Below are positions 14,601 through 29,900 of a stretch of 64,000 nt of DNA, piece by piece. The notes under the pieces were generated by a model, which saw nothing but the letters and a program-made list of their open reading frames with translations, was not told the origin of the DNA and ran no database searches. The stretch is from Thysanoteuthis rhombus (lineage: Eukaryota; Mollusca; Cephalopoda; Oegopsida; Thysanoteuthidae). The number at the start of each line of letters is the position of its first letter. Positions within the stretch are counted from its first letter, which is position 1. The translations under genes were made by a program, and so were the position numbers. The stretch covers positions 1,094,501-1,158,500 of the forward strand of contig OY735225.1 of the NCBI GenBank assembly GCA_963457665.1, in the 5' to 3' direction.

Positions 14601-15875
14601 CAAAGTTATTTGACCCTCATATAAGTTTAATATGTGTCTATATTATGTTATACAAATATAACTAAGTTGAATATTTAATTTATCACATTTTTTAAAAGGA
14701 TTTTTGCAATTTGCAAACATAGATGTGTTATTCAAAATTTTATCCAAGATTTGAAAATCAATAAAGTTTTTCTCTTTAGACTCACAAGTGAATACACAAA
14801 AAAATTACTTAAATTGTTTTTGGATTGGATGAGGCTAGATTCGTTAAATTTACTTGGTTATCTAAACAGTGATGAAAATGGGATTTCAGAATTAGGTATA
14901 CAATAAAGCTGGATTTTGGGAACTAGTTATATAGTAATGTCTCCATCAGCAGACATAGAATATACAAAGGACCTAGAAATCGAGAAGTAGGTATACACTG
15001 TATCCCACCACCATGTCTACCTTTGTATAAAAATCTTTTCTGCAATTATCACAATTTTCCGAGTCATCTTCATCTGACACACTTTATTCTTGCTTTGTTT
15101 ATGCTTTAGTTTTTCTCTATAATTCTCCTTAGATAACGGTTCTTGAAATCAATAATCGTATCTCCGTTGAGATTGACAAGAAAATTTTAAGCGGCCAAGT
15201 GAGTATGCAGCACTTAGAGAGAAAAAATGTCAAGCACTACCGATTTCATGCCTTTTAGTTCCTTGATGGATTTCTCGTTATTCCTTCTTACTCACAGTTT
15301 ACCTACTCTGCCTATATTCCTTGTTAGCATTTCTAATAATACTACTATTGTTACCAACCACCCCAAAATAATATCTCTTAGTCTGTCGTCTGAATTAGCT
15401 CTAGTTTTCTAACTTAGTAAATTGTTGTGACTGCACAATAAACCTGGTTTGTTTGCAGCAATGTGAAATGCTTGAGATTTCTCATGGCTGTGAAGTTAAT
15501 AAGCAGTTTCAATCACTGCATCCCTGTAGCTAATGGTTCATGTTGACTATTATACCTTGAAGAAATTCTCTTTAATTGGTCTGTATTCAAAGCACATACA
15601 CTTGTAAAAAGTCCAGCTAAATACTAATCAATTGATGAATCAGTAGCCAAAATCAGATCATTATAATAAATGATCTGATTTTGGCTCTTGGTACCTTACC
15701 TCTTTCAAAATGGCTGCTGCTCCATCTGCAGGGTTAGTATTTTTAAGAATTTGTGTTTGGGTTAAGATTAGTGTTGTCTGCTTCATTGAATTTAAATTCA
15801 CCATCAATGCCTGCCTCTTTACAACTGGAGTGGTGGCCATTTTGAATGGGAAAAGGTCACAATTGCCCTGATTTC

Positions 15876-15930
<55 letters not shown>

Positions 15931-18510
15931 TGTGTGTGTGTATGTATATATATGTGTTTGTTATGGTAACACAGCAAAAATGGTGTATCGTAGTGGAATT
16001 TTTGTGAGCACAAAACTGTTGGTGCTCTGACTTGAGGATTAAAGCGATATCCCATCCCATTTGCAACTTAATCATGATAGTGTGGCCTCTGTGCTTCCAC
16101 CAACCCCATTAATCTATATTATAATGATCTGATTTCTTAAGGTACATAACTCCAGGTATATTAAATGCTAATTATAGAGTGATTTCCTTTATCTATTTCT
16201 CTTGTATCATCCACTATTCTATCCATGTCTGGGAGAAGAAGAGATGGGTTAATGCCTTTCCCAAAAGCATTCATACATATCTCGATCAGTTTGAACTCTG
16301 CTTGTTGATTTCATTTTCTATGCTGTTAACCTCTTGGTTTTGATAATGGCTGCAGTATACCTTCTTTTAGTTATGCAATGAGCGCATGAGAGAATCATGG
16401 TCAACCTCATGTGGAGAGATCACAAGACAGCACAGTATATCAGGGAGAAAACGGCAGTCCAAGACATCATAGAATCTATTGAAAAACTCAAATGGCAATG
16501 GGCAGGCCATATTGCAAGAATAGCATACGACTGATGGACATCACGACTCACAGCAAGGATCACCAGAGATCACATGCGGAACCAAGGCTGACAGAATATA
16601 AGATGGAGAGATGAACTCGATGAATTTGGAAAATACTGGCTCTGCAACGCCCATGATTGAGAATTGTGGCGGATCCTGGGGAAGGTCTACGTCCAACGAC
16701 GGACGTTAAAAGACTGATGATGAACCACTTGGTTACTGGCACCTCCAGCATTCTAGAAAAAAAAACTGTTTGTAATTCAAGCATTTTAGTTGGTTTTTTA
16801 TGATGTCACATTATTTAATGATATTTACACATAAAATATACCATAAGTTGATTAGAAACCATCAACCAAGACTATCAACATGGGTTTCTTCAGTTTCCAA
16901 GTTGCTCTGGCTGGTAGACTGAGCATGAATGCATGATGCATACATGCTGTATTTAGCTAGAGGGCTGAAAATTGAAACATTCTCTCCTTATGTCTAGGAA
17001 AAAAATTTTTTTTTTTTTTACACTTCCCCCCCCTCCCCATATGCACACACACCCAAAAAATAGGTATCTAGTGGGACGTTCAATTTACAATGTGAGTTTT
17101 TACTACACAGATCCCTTAGTTTGTATCTGTCTATTTTTGAAAATTCAGACATTTTTAATGATCGATCACTGCCCAACAAAAGGCAAAAGAAGTATCCATC
17201 GATCACCCTTTTTTCCAATTTTTTAATTGGTCACCCCTCAACATGGCATGTGGCCAAAAGACTGTCATGCAACGCTTTCTATTCAGAGACTAACCAGATC
17301 TGTCTTATTCATAACTAATTATTTGTTTCCATTACTTAACTGTGTGTCCTGCTGGGATAGACGTATTCATAATTGATATTTTTTAACATAAATATTGTTA
17401 CAGGCATAGGATAAAGAGATTTAAAAACCCATATATCTGTCCTTAAATATTCATTACATGCTCATTTAGCCAATTTTTAAGTAACAGTCCATTGTAGTTA
17501 TATTGTAAAACTGTTGGGTACTCCTACTACTACTGATGTCAACTCCTACTGCCTCTTTTGTAGGCAGTGTGCAAGGCTGGAGAGTACAACAATCAAAATG
17601 TGACTATAACAACCAAGATGAAGACACCAGTTTGAACGAATTGGTGTATAACAAAATTCTACGTTTAGGAAGTGGAGAAATTCATTGAACAATTTTTGTA
17701 GTTTAAATCTAAAATTCGATTTTGAAATATTTTAGATTTAAATCAGAAGAAAAAATGTTGAAATTTCCAAATAGAAATCTTTCTATTCTAAGTTTCCGTC
17801 CACAACTGATTCAGAGATTTTATTTGAAAAAAGTATTTAATTTGAAGAAATGGTATTCCTTTAGTCTTTTGAAGACTAGTGTTATTAAGTAAACTAAAAC
17901 TGATACGCAAACAAGTACTAGTTCTCTCATACCCTGACCTCAATGCACTCAAGTTATTCAGCCTGGGAGCTCAAATCATTGCCAATTTTTTTGCAATTAC
18001 TTGTCCATCCAAGTCAAGCAAATATGATTAGATCTTCTCTCTCATCTCCTTTTCCTCCTCTATGTCTTCTTTTCTCCGTTCTCAAAATTGAACAATCATG
18101 AATCGATTTATCTGATGAGATCTATCAAGAGAATTCAAGTCTGTATAGATAAAGTTAGCCGATCCATAAACAGACTTTCTTACCCTGAAGGCAATGAGCT
18201 AATCTTGTTCATTGATTGAGAATGTGACTGCAAGAAATGCTGATCTGAAATGTCAGTCAACCGTGCTGGTAAGTTCGGTTTGTTTGCAGAAATAACTTAC
18301 AGAAAACAAACCAATTGAGTTCCATTAATAGAACAATTATTGCATGGCATGTGTTCTGCACAGATCTAATCTTATCTTATGAAGTCTTCCTTATTTTGAT
18401 ATTAAGACCAGTTCTCTTTGAGTATTAGCATAAATATTTTCTATTTCAAGTCCCATGAACAATATATTAGAACCCTTTTCAAAGAAAATGAAATAAATTG
18501 TCTAGTCTGC

Positions 18511-18591
<81 letters not shown>

Positions 18592-19277
18592 ATTGTTGTC
18601 TTTTAAATTATAGCACGCGATACTAATAAAAAAGATCTATATAAATAATAAAAAAAATGAGATATATTCCCCAAGCGAATTTGTTTCATACTTATCAGTG
18701 AGGCAAACTGATTTTATATTGTATCTTTTCCATTGTTTTGTTCTTTATTCATTTGCCATAAATAGTGCAGGCTTATCATTCCACACGATACGAGCATCAA
18801 CTGCTTGCAATATAGAAAGAACGACCAATGACGAAGCATAAATTTTCGAAAATTCTAAAAGAATGAAAGACAAAAAGATGTACAAAAATGTAAAAATATT
18901 TTAGTGTCTGCAAAAATCAATAGACAGCTGAATCTTTTTTCTTTTTCCCCAATGTAAGGAAGGTGGTCCCAATTGTAGGAATAAGAGAATCAATGGAAAA
19001 CAGAATTTGGATTAGACACTTTTATGAGCAGATGATGGTGTTCAATCCAAATTAGTTTTTTTTCATTAATTCTTTCTGCTTTTTATATTTTTGCCATTTG
19101 TGACACCGAATGAGCAAGTGTGTGCAACTTTACAATTTATAATCAGGACAATCTTCCCTGCATCGTACCAAAAAGGCTTTTACTATCTTATGCTTTTTAT
19201 AGATGCTAAAATATTTTTACATTTTTGTACATCCATAACATACAGTACATCCAAGATGCAAAACACCATACACCACT

Positions 19278-19342
<65 letters not shown>

Positions 19343-20891
19343 TACAGTGAGACTAGTGATTTCATTAAATCCTTGTTATTGAAAGAAATTAAGTTTTCAA
19401 GTTTGTACACCCAGTAAGGATTGAACTCAATACAGCAGTCATGGTTACTAATGCTTATTAACCATTACAACACTCTAGTGTACACATATTGTAAATACCA
19501 AAGCAGAATACACTTAATGTTAACTAAATTTAGTCTAATTTGACACTCTGGTTAGGATCAAATTCAATTGATTATTATTGGCCAGCATCACATGCTTGTT
19601 AACCATAACTACACTGATTGTGAAACTGAGGCTTTCATGAAATTAATGAAGTGTTTAGGAATTTCACAGAATCGCAATCTCACTATAACATATAGTACTA
19701 GTCCTAAATATTGGAACAAACAGACATTTTGCTTCAATAAAAACAGATTTTATGCTTGTTCAAATACTTATTAGCAGTACATTAGTATGTGAACAAGCAA
19801 AGGTTTTTAGTGGGGGATTTAATATACAATCTAAGTTAATGCTAAATTGGTCATTAGATTGTGCCCACTTGTATTTTGAAAGCTCTGATCTTTTTTAGAG
19901 ATCACTGCCAAACAAAAGTTGAGAGAAATAACTTATTCATTGATCACCCTTTTTCCCAACTTAATTGATCACCCCCAACACTGTGTATATGGGTGGCAGT
20001 GATTCATATTTCCCCTTGCTAGTTCATTGTATAATACATTTTTCCTTTTTTAGATGTGTCCACACATCTCTATAAGATGCTTTTCCGGCTGTTGGTCAGT
20101 CCGAGTCGCATCAAACTACAGAAATAAGAATAGGTATGATGTCATTAAAGGTATGACATCATTAAGAAACCAACTAATCCATTACTGCTCCTTACAGATT
20201 TGTATTGTATATTTATCAGTTTTCTCAGATTAATTTCTCCAGAAATTGATATCTTTCAATAGCAAAAGACACTCTTGAATACTAATCAATTATTTTCTAG
20301 CTCCCATGTGGATAAATCTATGTTGTAATCTGAACAAATATCAGTTTATCAAGGAAGAAGCAATCAAAGTTGTATAGAATATATGCAAGTTAGATATTCT
20401 TCTCAAGGAATTTTCAGCAAAAAATTCTGAAAACGAACATCTACTGTCAGGTAATTCTAAAAACTATTGTGAACTGTGGATATAATCCTTTACCGTACCC
20501 CTGATGGAACAACAAAGCAAACAATATGTATAAAAATATTTTTAGTTTGTTTATGTTGACTGAGTGGCCCTTTATTTCCAAAAGACAAAACAATCCTTTG
20601 ACAAAAAGTGTTGCATGTAGAGAAAGTTTTTCTGTGTGTGCATGTGTTCTTTTGATTACTACGAGATCGCTTTCCAGATGCCTGGATTTTCAGCTCATGC
20701 TAGGATAGTTATTTCTGTCCTTATCTATGATAACTTCATTTCTCTCTCTCTCTTTTTATCAGGATTGATTTGCCCAAATGAATAGGACTCCATTATCTCT
20801 CTCTTGTCTGTCTTAATTCAGCCTCACACTGTTGAGATGCTACAAGAAAAGTCTCCAGCATTATCTTGAAACATTCAAACTACATACACAG

Positions 20892-20934
<43 letters not shown>

Positions 20935-23900
20935 AATTTATGATTCCAAAGATTATCATTAGGTGATTGATACTGTAAACTATCTGTAATTATGATTAAA
21001 TTTGACATTCAACTGTGGGGTCTATATAGCTAAACAGAAAGCGACTTTTACACCTTGAACTTAATGTTTACAACTGATATTCCACACCAATCATGTTGTT
21101 CCCTGTGGCTGAATGCTTAGGAGCAACCAGGCATAAACTGGTCCCCTTCTTAATAGTGGTAGTGGACTCAATTCCCATGATGGGATCGCTCTTTATTTTC
21201 TGATTATGCCGTTTGATCATTGCCATAGGATTACAATCCTATTCAAAGTCATGATAAAAAACAACTGAAAGTTAGGACGAAGGGAAAAAAAAAAAACTAC
21301 TGAAAATTAATAATGTTGCAATACTTGATAAATACTTCAGAATGAAACTTTGAAAAATATTTGAAGTATTATTGTATCTGTAATTATGCTAAAAGTTAAT
21401 AAACAAGAATGCTTTGATTTACACATGCTCTTTGGAAGTTATGAATTGTGATAAAAGGATAAATCATTGATTAGCATCATATATACTTTTTTTCCAAATG
21501 ACATTATGTTCTTTAAGTATAAAAAAAGATGAAAAACATACAGAACCATCTTTTGGTAGAAGTCTGGAAAATGATTCTCAAAGGAAAGAAGTTTTGCTTT
21601 TGGGAGAAGACACATAACCTATTCTGACTAAACTTGAAATATATTCTGTGTCCTGGAAGTAATTATTAATGTACTCCAAAATTTAGGTAAGCAATTCTTA
21701 CCACATTGTATTAATCAAATAACCCATATTTGTCATTAATACTCTTAGAAATATCTTAACTTTGAATTAGGTCTATATTTTCAGCTGTCTTGCTGACATA
21801 ATAGTATTAAATGTTATTTATTCAAAAGGGTGTGGGACATGATTGAGAAACAGTTTGGTCATCTGTTTGAAATAAAATAATTTTTTTTTCTTAAGCTGTG
21901 TGAATCTTTTTAGTCTTCTTTGTACATATTGTGCTTTTCTATTTTATTCTTCTTGGAAAGTAATAATCTTGTATTATCATTAATTAGTTTATTAAAAGAC
22001 AACCTCATAGTTACAGCCTTATCAATCAAGGCATTCATTCTGGTTATGCAGAAGCCATTACAATATCATCTAAAGATAACTTTACCATAATATTCTCTTA
22101 TCTGGATAGTCACCAATCTCTTGCCGGAATAAATCATAAGGCATACAAAACAGGCATCCATGAAATCGGAAAAGTATCTTGTACATGCCAAGCCTGAATC
22201 AATTTTTCTATAAATGGAATTTTCCAAGCTATGGCATAGACTTGATTTCTCAGTTTTTGAAGAAGGAAAACAAGTGCTAAATGAATTTATGCTGAACTAA
22301 TGACTAATACATTGTGGAATGCCAATCCATACAATGTTTGATGCAAATTAAGGGCTGCTCTTTTGTATTATAATCCCAACTTTCTATGAAGTGAGATGCA
22401 ATTCTGAGCAGTAATCATAAACCAATTGAACCTATCCTGGTAAGAAAAATAAATTCAGTTTTAGAGTCTGAAAATAAAGTTTTCTTTTTCATTTTTTTTA
22501 AAACTTTTTCCACTGGTTGGAGTAATTCATCTTGAGATTTTATAGCAAAAATATTTTATTCCCTAAGTGAGAAACTTGTTCAAAGTCATAAATAATTTAA
22601 TTAGTTTGAAAATGAAGCAGTAAGTACTCTAATAAGTAACTATAAAGAGATCCGTAAGAGGTACTGTAAATCGTGACTTGTTTTTTGTAAGATACTGCAC
22701 TTGTATTCAACATTTTTCCTTTGAGTACATGTGTTATCTTTATCCTTATCTATTATAAGCGTGTACATTTCTGAGCAAAACAAATAAGCCGAGCTTCTTT
22801 GTATAAATTTTCTTTTGCAATTACTCTTTTACTCTAACAATCATAGGTGAAATATTCAGCAAATACAACAGTGCGTACAACATTTGGGTGCAGAGTATGA
22901 TTTAGAATGGGATTGTTCTTCCCTTGTTTTTCTATAGGAAACCAAGCCATTTGGGCAAGCTGTCTAATAGTTGTTTACATTGTGCTGCTTCAATGTTGTT
23001 CCATTCATCTCCAACTGCTTCTGACAGCTCTCAACCGGTTTGGCTTTAATATGTGCCCATATATTCCTTATGGTGTCAAGATCCTTTATATGATGGAAAG
23101 ATCTTGGTTCATTTTTTAACTCCAGAGCGTACATGTGTAACATACTCAATTTTCATTACAAAGGTAATTTCAAAAATATACTCAAAAGTTCAGATGAACT
23201 TTAACCTTGAAATGGCTATGTCAAAGGTAATAGGGTTCTTTATTTTCTGGTGGAGTGATTTTGAGAGATGTGTGAAATGTCCAGTGAAATACAAGGAAAT
23301 GCTGGGTAAGTTGATTGGATGTCCTGACTGATCACTCTGCTTAAATTCTGCTCTACTTCTGGGTAAAAACTTGTTTGGTGTTCAACATCATTATTAATAT
23401 TATTGTATAGTTCTCAGTGTCTGTGTTTATGGCATGGTATCTTTAAGAAAGAAAAAAATTGAAATGACTTACTGTAAACACCTTGCTATTACAAAATAAT
23501 TTGAAGGAGGGAGTGGTTGTTAAAATCAAAAGTTCATTTATACTCAACGGTTGCCCCTTGTTTAATAGATAAGTAGTAAGTTTAGTAGTTCACTGCATTT
23601 GATGAACATCTTTTAGTAAATTGTCCTCCTTGACATTACTTAACATTGTTCAGTAAATCCAAAGGAGATCCACTGGCCCAGTCCATCTATGAAAGGATTC
23701 ATAGCTTCAGTGTCAGCATTCAGCCTTGAGCCACTCTCCAGTTATGGCTTTGTTGACAATGCTTCTTGGCCTCCTAAAATGCTGCAGCCATCCATCATAG
23801 TGCTCGAAATTTTCATGACCTAAACGAGCAGCTAACCTTCCTTCAGAATGCTGAATATTCTAAGCTTCAAATTGGAACTCCCTCAGCTTGCTGTTGCTTA

Positions 23901-26900
23901 TATTACTGAAAGACTGTTTCATCCAGCCCTTTGAAGTGTAACTTCCTTGACCTAAATAATTCTGTGCTTTTAGGCCCAGACTCCAGTTTCTTTACACTCT
24001 CCCTGATTTTGTGGCTCGCTTTCAGAATTTTGTGGATTATTGTTTTTTTGTGACTATACCTCTCCATAGGGTTGGCCCGGCTCTTGCCACATTCTTGTCC
24101 CTTAATAAATTCTAGTAGTAGACATAGATGAACTACATTAAGAAGCCATAATGGATGCAAACCCCTACTTCCAGTAAGTTCAGAACAAAAAATCATGCAG
24201 TAAATTTTTTAAAAAGTTTCCGGCCAATGTTTTTTGCTTTATTTATTAAACTTTGTTTGTTTAATTCAAAATGGATCCATGAGTTTGTTAGAGCCAAAAT
24301 TCATTATTGTGAGGGTTTACTGTATTTGTGATTTTGTTGACGGCAGCAGTACCACTGGCACTATTACACCAAATAAATTACGTTTAGATACATATTGTTG
24401 CCTCAAAGAAAATTATATTTTGAAAGGTTACAGTGGTATACTTGGATAAGACATCTACAAAAAGTATTTCCTAAGTGTATTATATCCTAGAAATGTATGA
24501 TTTTCAACCTACTTTGTACTTTTCTAATAAAATTTCTTGTTTACTGTTAAGAACTGTGGTCCTCTTTCTTGAAGCATCATTTTATTAGAAACTGTTGGTA
24601 TAGATTTGTTCAGTTTTCAAGACTGGATTTGTATGCACCATGTGTACTGGCCGCACCAATGTAGCCAGAGGGCTGAAAATTTGAACATTTAATGTCTGGG
24701 GGAAAAAAAAAGGTTTCTACTGTGACCGACTGGACTCCTCCTAAATTTCTTTTTCTTATCTTGCAGCAAAGCCGTGCACATGTTTTGGCTCATCCTAACA
24801 GTATCAACATCATCGCACAGAGCCTCAGTTCAGAAAACATCAAAACTAAAATTGCAACTTTTGAGATTTTGGGTGCCATGTGTTTGGTACCTGGAGGACA
24901 TCGAAAGGTTCTGGAGGCAATGTTGCATTATCAGAAGTATGCATCTGAGAGGGCCCGTTTTCAGGTATTCATCTACCTTTATTCACCCTTATCCATCCAT
25001 CCATATCCACCCTTATCTGCCAGCCCAAACTTATCTGCCTGTCCACCTGCCCTTGTCTGCCTGCCCAACTCAACTACCTGCTTGTCCCCCCCTTTACCCT
25101 TATCTATATGCATCCTTCTAGCTCAGTCCCTTCTCCATCTTTCCACTTTTCACGTTCAAATTATTGATGTTTCATTATTGTAGTTTGATTGGAAAATGTT
25201 TTCATTGATTGTTGGTGTAAAATCTCAATTCTTTGATATATTTATTGAATAATAGCAATATTTCCGATTGGCTATTTTAAAAATAATTGTAAATATTTGG
25301 TATTTGGTGATTGTTTGGTTCCTGTTATTCTGTTATAATTAAATTTTGTTTTTCAATTGAACAATTCAGAGCTAATTGCTTAATCCATTAACTGCAGATG
25401 GAAATTTCTGTCATCGCAGTTCTGTTGCTGACTCAATAAAAAATTTTCTTTTATTGTGTTTGATGGAAACTTGGTTCTCTCTGTGAGTCAAGGCTTTTAT
25501 CTTGGAATGGACAAGGTTTTTTATCTTGCATACACTTGTCACCTACCACAGTTAATGGTTTAATACTATAAAGTAACTTGCTTTCAATCATAAATCTCTT
25601 TCTATTGATTGTGATTTATTCAGGTTAGATTCTATTCTCATCTGTCTTTTTCTGTTTTTGATCTTGTAAGATCAAGTTCTGTTGATTCACTTGAATCTGG
25701 AACTGTTTGGTCAGCTCAAACTCATTTCCATTCAATGAGATTTGATTTAATCCAGTCAGTTTAAATTCAGTTTTGATCACTTGATCTGGGTTCAATTAAG
25801 CAAAGATTTGTTTCATAGACATTAAGGTTAGGTAATTATTATGTTTCTATTGGCTTTCATGTATTTTGTAATTTAATTTTTGAATATTTTGTTTTAGACT
25901 ATCATCAATGATCTGGACAGAAGTACTGGTATCTATAAAGAAGAAGTTGGCTTGAAAACTGCCATCATGTCATTCATAAATGCAATATTGAACTATGGAG
26001 CTGGACAGGTAAGTTCAAAGTTTGATACTTGTTTTAGCTATGAAGACTAAGAAATGGAAAATATTTGTTTAATTTTGATACTGATGAGCATTTTTGTCAA
26101 AAGGTATTTCTCTGAGTTAATCTTACACAACTTTGTTTCAAGTGAAAGAATTTATCTGAATGAATTCATAACTGATAATAACTTGAACATTTGAATTCAT
26201 AGAAAATTTTTTTTTTACTTTCATGAGAACTTATAATTCAAGTTACTTCCCTTTGAACTTGAATTTTTTTTAGATTCTGCTCAATTCCTGGAAGAATTCT
26301 CCATCTTTTATGTTATTCACGGAAGAATTCTATCAATTATGAGTGGTTACCAGTGATCTAGGAACTTGAGAGTTTATTTTTATTTCTTTTAGTGTGTGAA
26401 TTACAAAAAAAAAATCTTTGAAGAACATACGATTCACATTATATACATAGGCGCTTCTCAAAAGTTTTACAAATTTGACCATGTAAGAAAATGATTAAAT
26501 GTAACACCTGGCTTCCACCGTCTCTTGCTAGAAATATTATCTAATATTGTCAAAGCCTTTATGAAATATTACTTTATGAAAGGAAACAAGATTCATTCAA
26601 TGAGGCAGCTATAAACAATTAAGTGTCATTATGCCACTGTTTCATTGTTTAAACCATTTTTATCAATATGAAAAATTCATATTAGTGATAAAACTATTTT
26701 AAATCTTTCTTCCAGACTCAGCTAGAATTTAGACTCCATCTTCGTTATGAGTTCCTTATGCTTGGAATTCAGCCAATTATTGATAAACTGCGTTCACATG
26801 AAAATGCAGTTCTTGACAGGTAAATATTAAATTTCCCATCTTTGATTTGTTCTCAGAATTTGATTCCCATATTCTATGTTTCAAAAAATAGTTAAATGTC

Positions 26901-29900
26901 TCTGATTGTTTTTATTTACAAAATCTAATGATCATTTGAATCTCTTGAATTTAAAATTTACTCTTTGCTTTTATATTATGCCAAAGATATGTTATCTTGA
27001 AAAATATTCTGAAGAGTTCTTTGAAAAGCAAATGTTTTTCCTTAATTCAAACTGAATTTTTAAAGCAAAATTCTAACATTTTTGCTTTATATAAGATTAT
27101 ATTATATATGGTGTATATAGAAATTTTCTATTTTACTTATGCAAATCTTGAGTAAAGGCTCTGATTCATATGGAAAATTTACATCAATATAGATATATTT
27201 ATGGAGGACATTTTACTTTGTTAGAAACAGTCAAACAAATCTGTCATCATAGGTTTCTTTCAAGTTTGGCTGGCTATATATGTATGTATGTATGTATATA
27301 TTGTGCAAACAGATCACACCAATGGAGCTAGAGGGCTTAAAATTTGAACATTTACTCTTTAAGTCTGGAACAAAGTGGGTGGTTCAATTTTAAAGGTAAA
27401 TTTATGTTAAATTGGTCTGGGCAGCGTTCACACAGTGTTTTTTTTTAAATTCAGACTTTTAGTGATCACTGCTCAACAAAAGGTGGGGAAAGAGACCGAT
27501 CCAATCGATCACCCACTTTTCCAATTTTTTAATTGATCATAACCTGACAAAGGACATGAGTCACATGACAGTGTCTATTGGGTGACTAACCAGACCTGTT
27601 ATTCATGCTTTTTTTTTTTCTCCTTTTTAACCATTTTTCTTAGACATTTGGACTTCTTTGAGATGGTACGAAATGAAGATGAAAGAACATTGGCAAAACG
27701 ATTCGAAGCTGTAAGTCTTTGTACTTTTAATTTCAACATATTGTTCTTCTCTTTGCATTTATTTTATCTTGTAATCCTTTTGTGTGAACATTTCTTAACA
27801 TTGCAATTTAATCAGAATGTTCAAGTGACAATTCTTAAGGTTTCAAATATTGCCATATCTAAACAATGAAATGCCATTCCTGCATGAGTCAAAGATGCAA
27901 GATGGTTGACAAATGCTGACTAATGTTCTTTAGTATCCAAATCCTTTGCAAGCTGCCATGAAAGAATCTTGCTCAACCTCACTAAAGAGCACAATATATC
28001 AGGGAAAAGACAAGAGTCCTAGATATCATAAAATCCATTAGAAAATCCAAATGGCAATGGCCTGGTCTTGTTGCAAGAATGGCAGACAACTGATGGACAT
28101 CATGACTCACAACATGGATCCCCAGAAATCACATGCATAACTGAGGCTGTGAGGATACAAGATGAAGAGATGAACTAGACAAATTCAGAAAATACTGACT
28201 CCACAACACCCATGATAGAGAGATCTGGTGAATCCTGGGGTTGGTTTATATAAGTCCAACAACAGGCAAAAAAGGCTGATGATAGAGACAGCAAACAGAA
28301 AGTGAGGAAGTATTGCAAACACATGAACACAAAATGCTGTTCTGCTATATATGTACATGTGTCCAATAGGCTGCTGATTATATAAATATCATTCATGCAA
28401 CTGTTGCTGGAGTTTATAATTTCATTTATAAAAACAAAATGAATACAAGACCTTTAGTTAATGATACCTTGTGTTAACATTTCAAATTACTGTGTAAGCA
28501 TACTGACACAGATGCTGTTTCAGGTATGTCATTAATAAAGCAATGAAAATTTACTAGTAATACGTTTTCAAATGAGCTGTCTATCTATCAAATCAGTAAT
28601 GAGTTTAATGACTTGAATTAGATGGTGTGGGAATGGTATGACAACTGTAATGAAATTAATAATTTGCCTTCTTCACTTGATTCAAGCCTTTGACAATGGT
28701 TTGTAACAGCTCAGATATGTCATCAAGTTCCTGTTTTATGAAAATTCATCATATTTCTTCATGTATGATCAATCAGTGACAATTTGGAAATAATTCCTTA
28801 TCTTAAAGTAGCTTCTCTAATGATTCTTTAATTCAGTTATTCCCGATTGCCAAAATTGAAAAAGAGTAGATTATTTTGGCATAAGTAATTTATGTCATTG
28901 CAAGTAAGTTTTGTTATATTTATCAGCATTTTGCTGAGATAGAAATTCAAAAATTCCTTACTGCTGCCATAATTTACTGAAAGATAACTTTCTTAACTGT
29001 ATAGAATAATGGTTTCCAATCTAGTTTTCAGTCATACATACTGGAAAATATTGTTATTGTTTTAGAAGAAAGTTCTTTAATTTTGAAATTTTAGAGCCAT
29101 TCAAAGGATTGGAAGGATCTCTTAAAATTCTGTTGATTCTTCAATTCCACATGATATGAAACTTTGATTTGTTTCTATTTTAAATAAGAAATATTCCCTT
29201 AACCAAGAGAAGAAGAATCACTGGGATTTCCTTTGATCAGAAACTGAAGTCTTCTGTCTCCAAGAGTTCTGATAATGTCTGTCAACTCTCCCATGTTGTG
29301 GGACAAGTTCTTTTGTTGCTACCCTTGTCAGTGCCCTCCCTTGATGGAACCCTGGGTGATGATGTTGCATAGGCTGTTGTGCTGTGTGACATAACCAAAC
29401 CAAGTCAGCTTCCATCACTTCAATGAGATTTGGATCAGTTTCCCCAGATATTTCATTTTGAACACCTAGAGTTGACTTTCCATCTCTGCCAGCAGTCTGA
29501 CTATGACACTCACTTATACAATAGGATGGAGAGCTCCAGAGATTTAATGAGTCTGAACTTGTTGGGGAAGACAATGTTACTTTTCGATACCCTTTTGAGT
29601 CTGGTCATTTGTACCGTTGTCTATAAAGTTTTCTCTTCTTTCATAGGAGATTTTACCTCTCTTCTCTGGGCAAAATAAAAATTAGTATATCCTGTTTCTG
29701 CTAAATAGATATTATTTATCATACTTTTGATATTATGCAATCGCTGTTTATTTTTAGTAACACATTGTTTTCCAAAACCATATTGCCTGTGAAACCTCAT
29801 ATTAGTAAAGAGAATTTATATTTTGCTTTGACATTGCAAATTCACAATAAAACTGTAATGAATAAAATAAATTCACTTTAATACACAATTTTTTAAAAAT

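Larger units (their letters stand above)
14082..24766 (+). other. Daam intron between exons 3 and 4
   Basis: The largest intron (10.7 kb). It holds the candidate cassette exon, a perfect hairpin (15645-15686), a reverse-transcriptase relic, three repeat A copies, repeat B and D fragments, Tc1 and pogo/Tigger relics and five microsatellites. I see nothing recognisable in 14100-15130, 17303-18510 or 21200-22890. Confidence 0.7.

Noticed and set aside
29218-29574. 118-codon minus-strand frame
   Set aside because: Wrong frame of a LINE tail; the frame with recognisable motifs is interrupted by stops.
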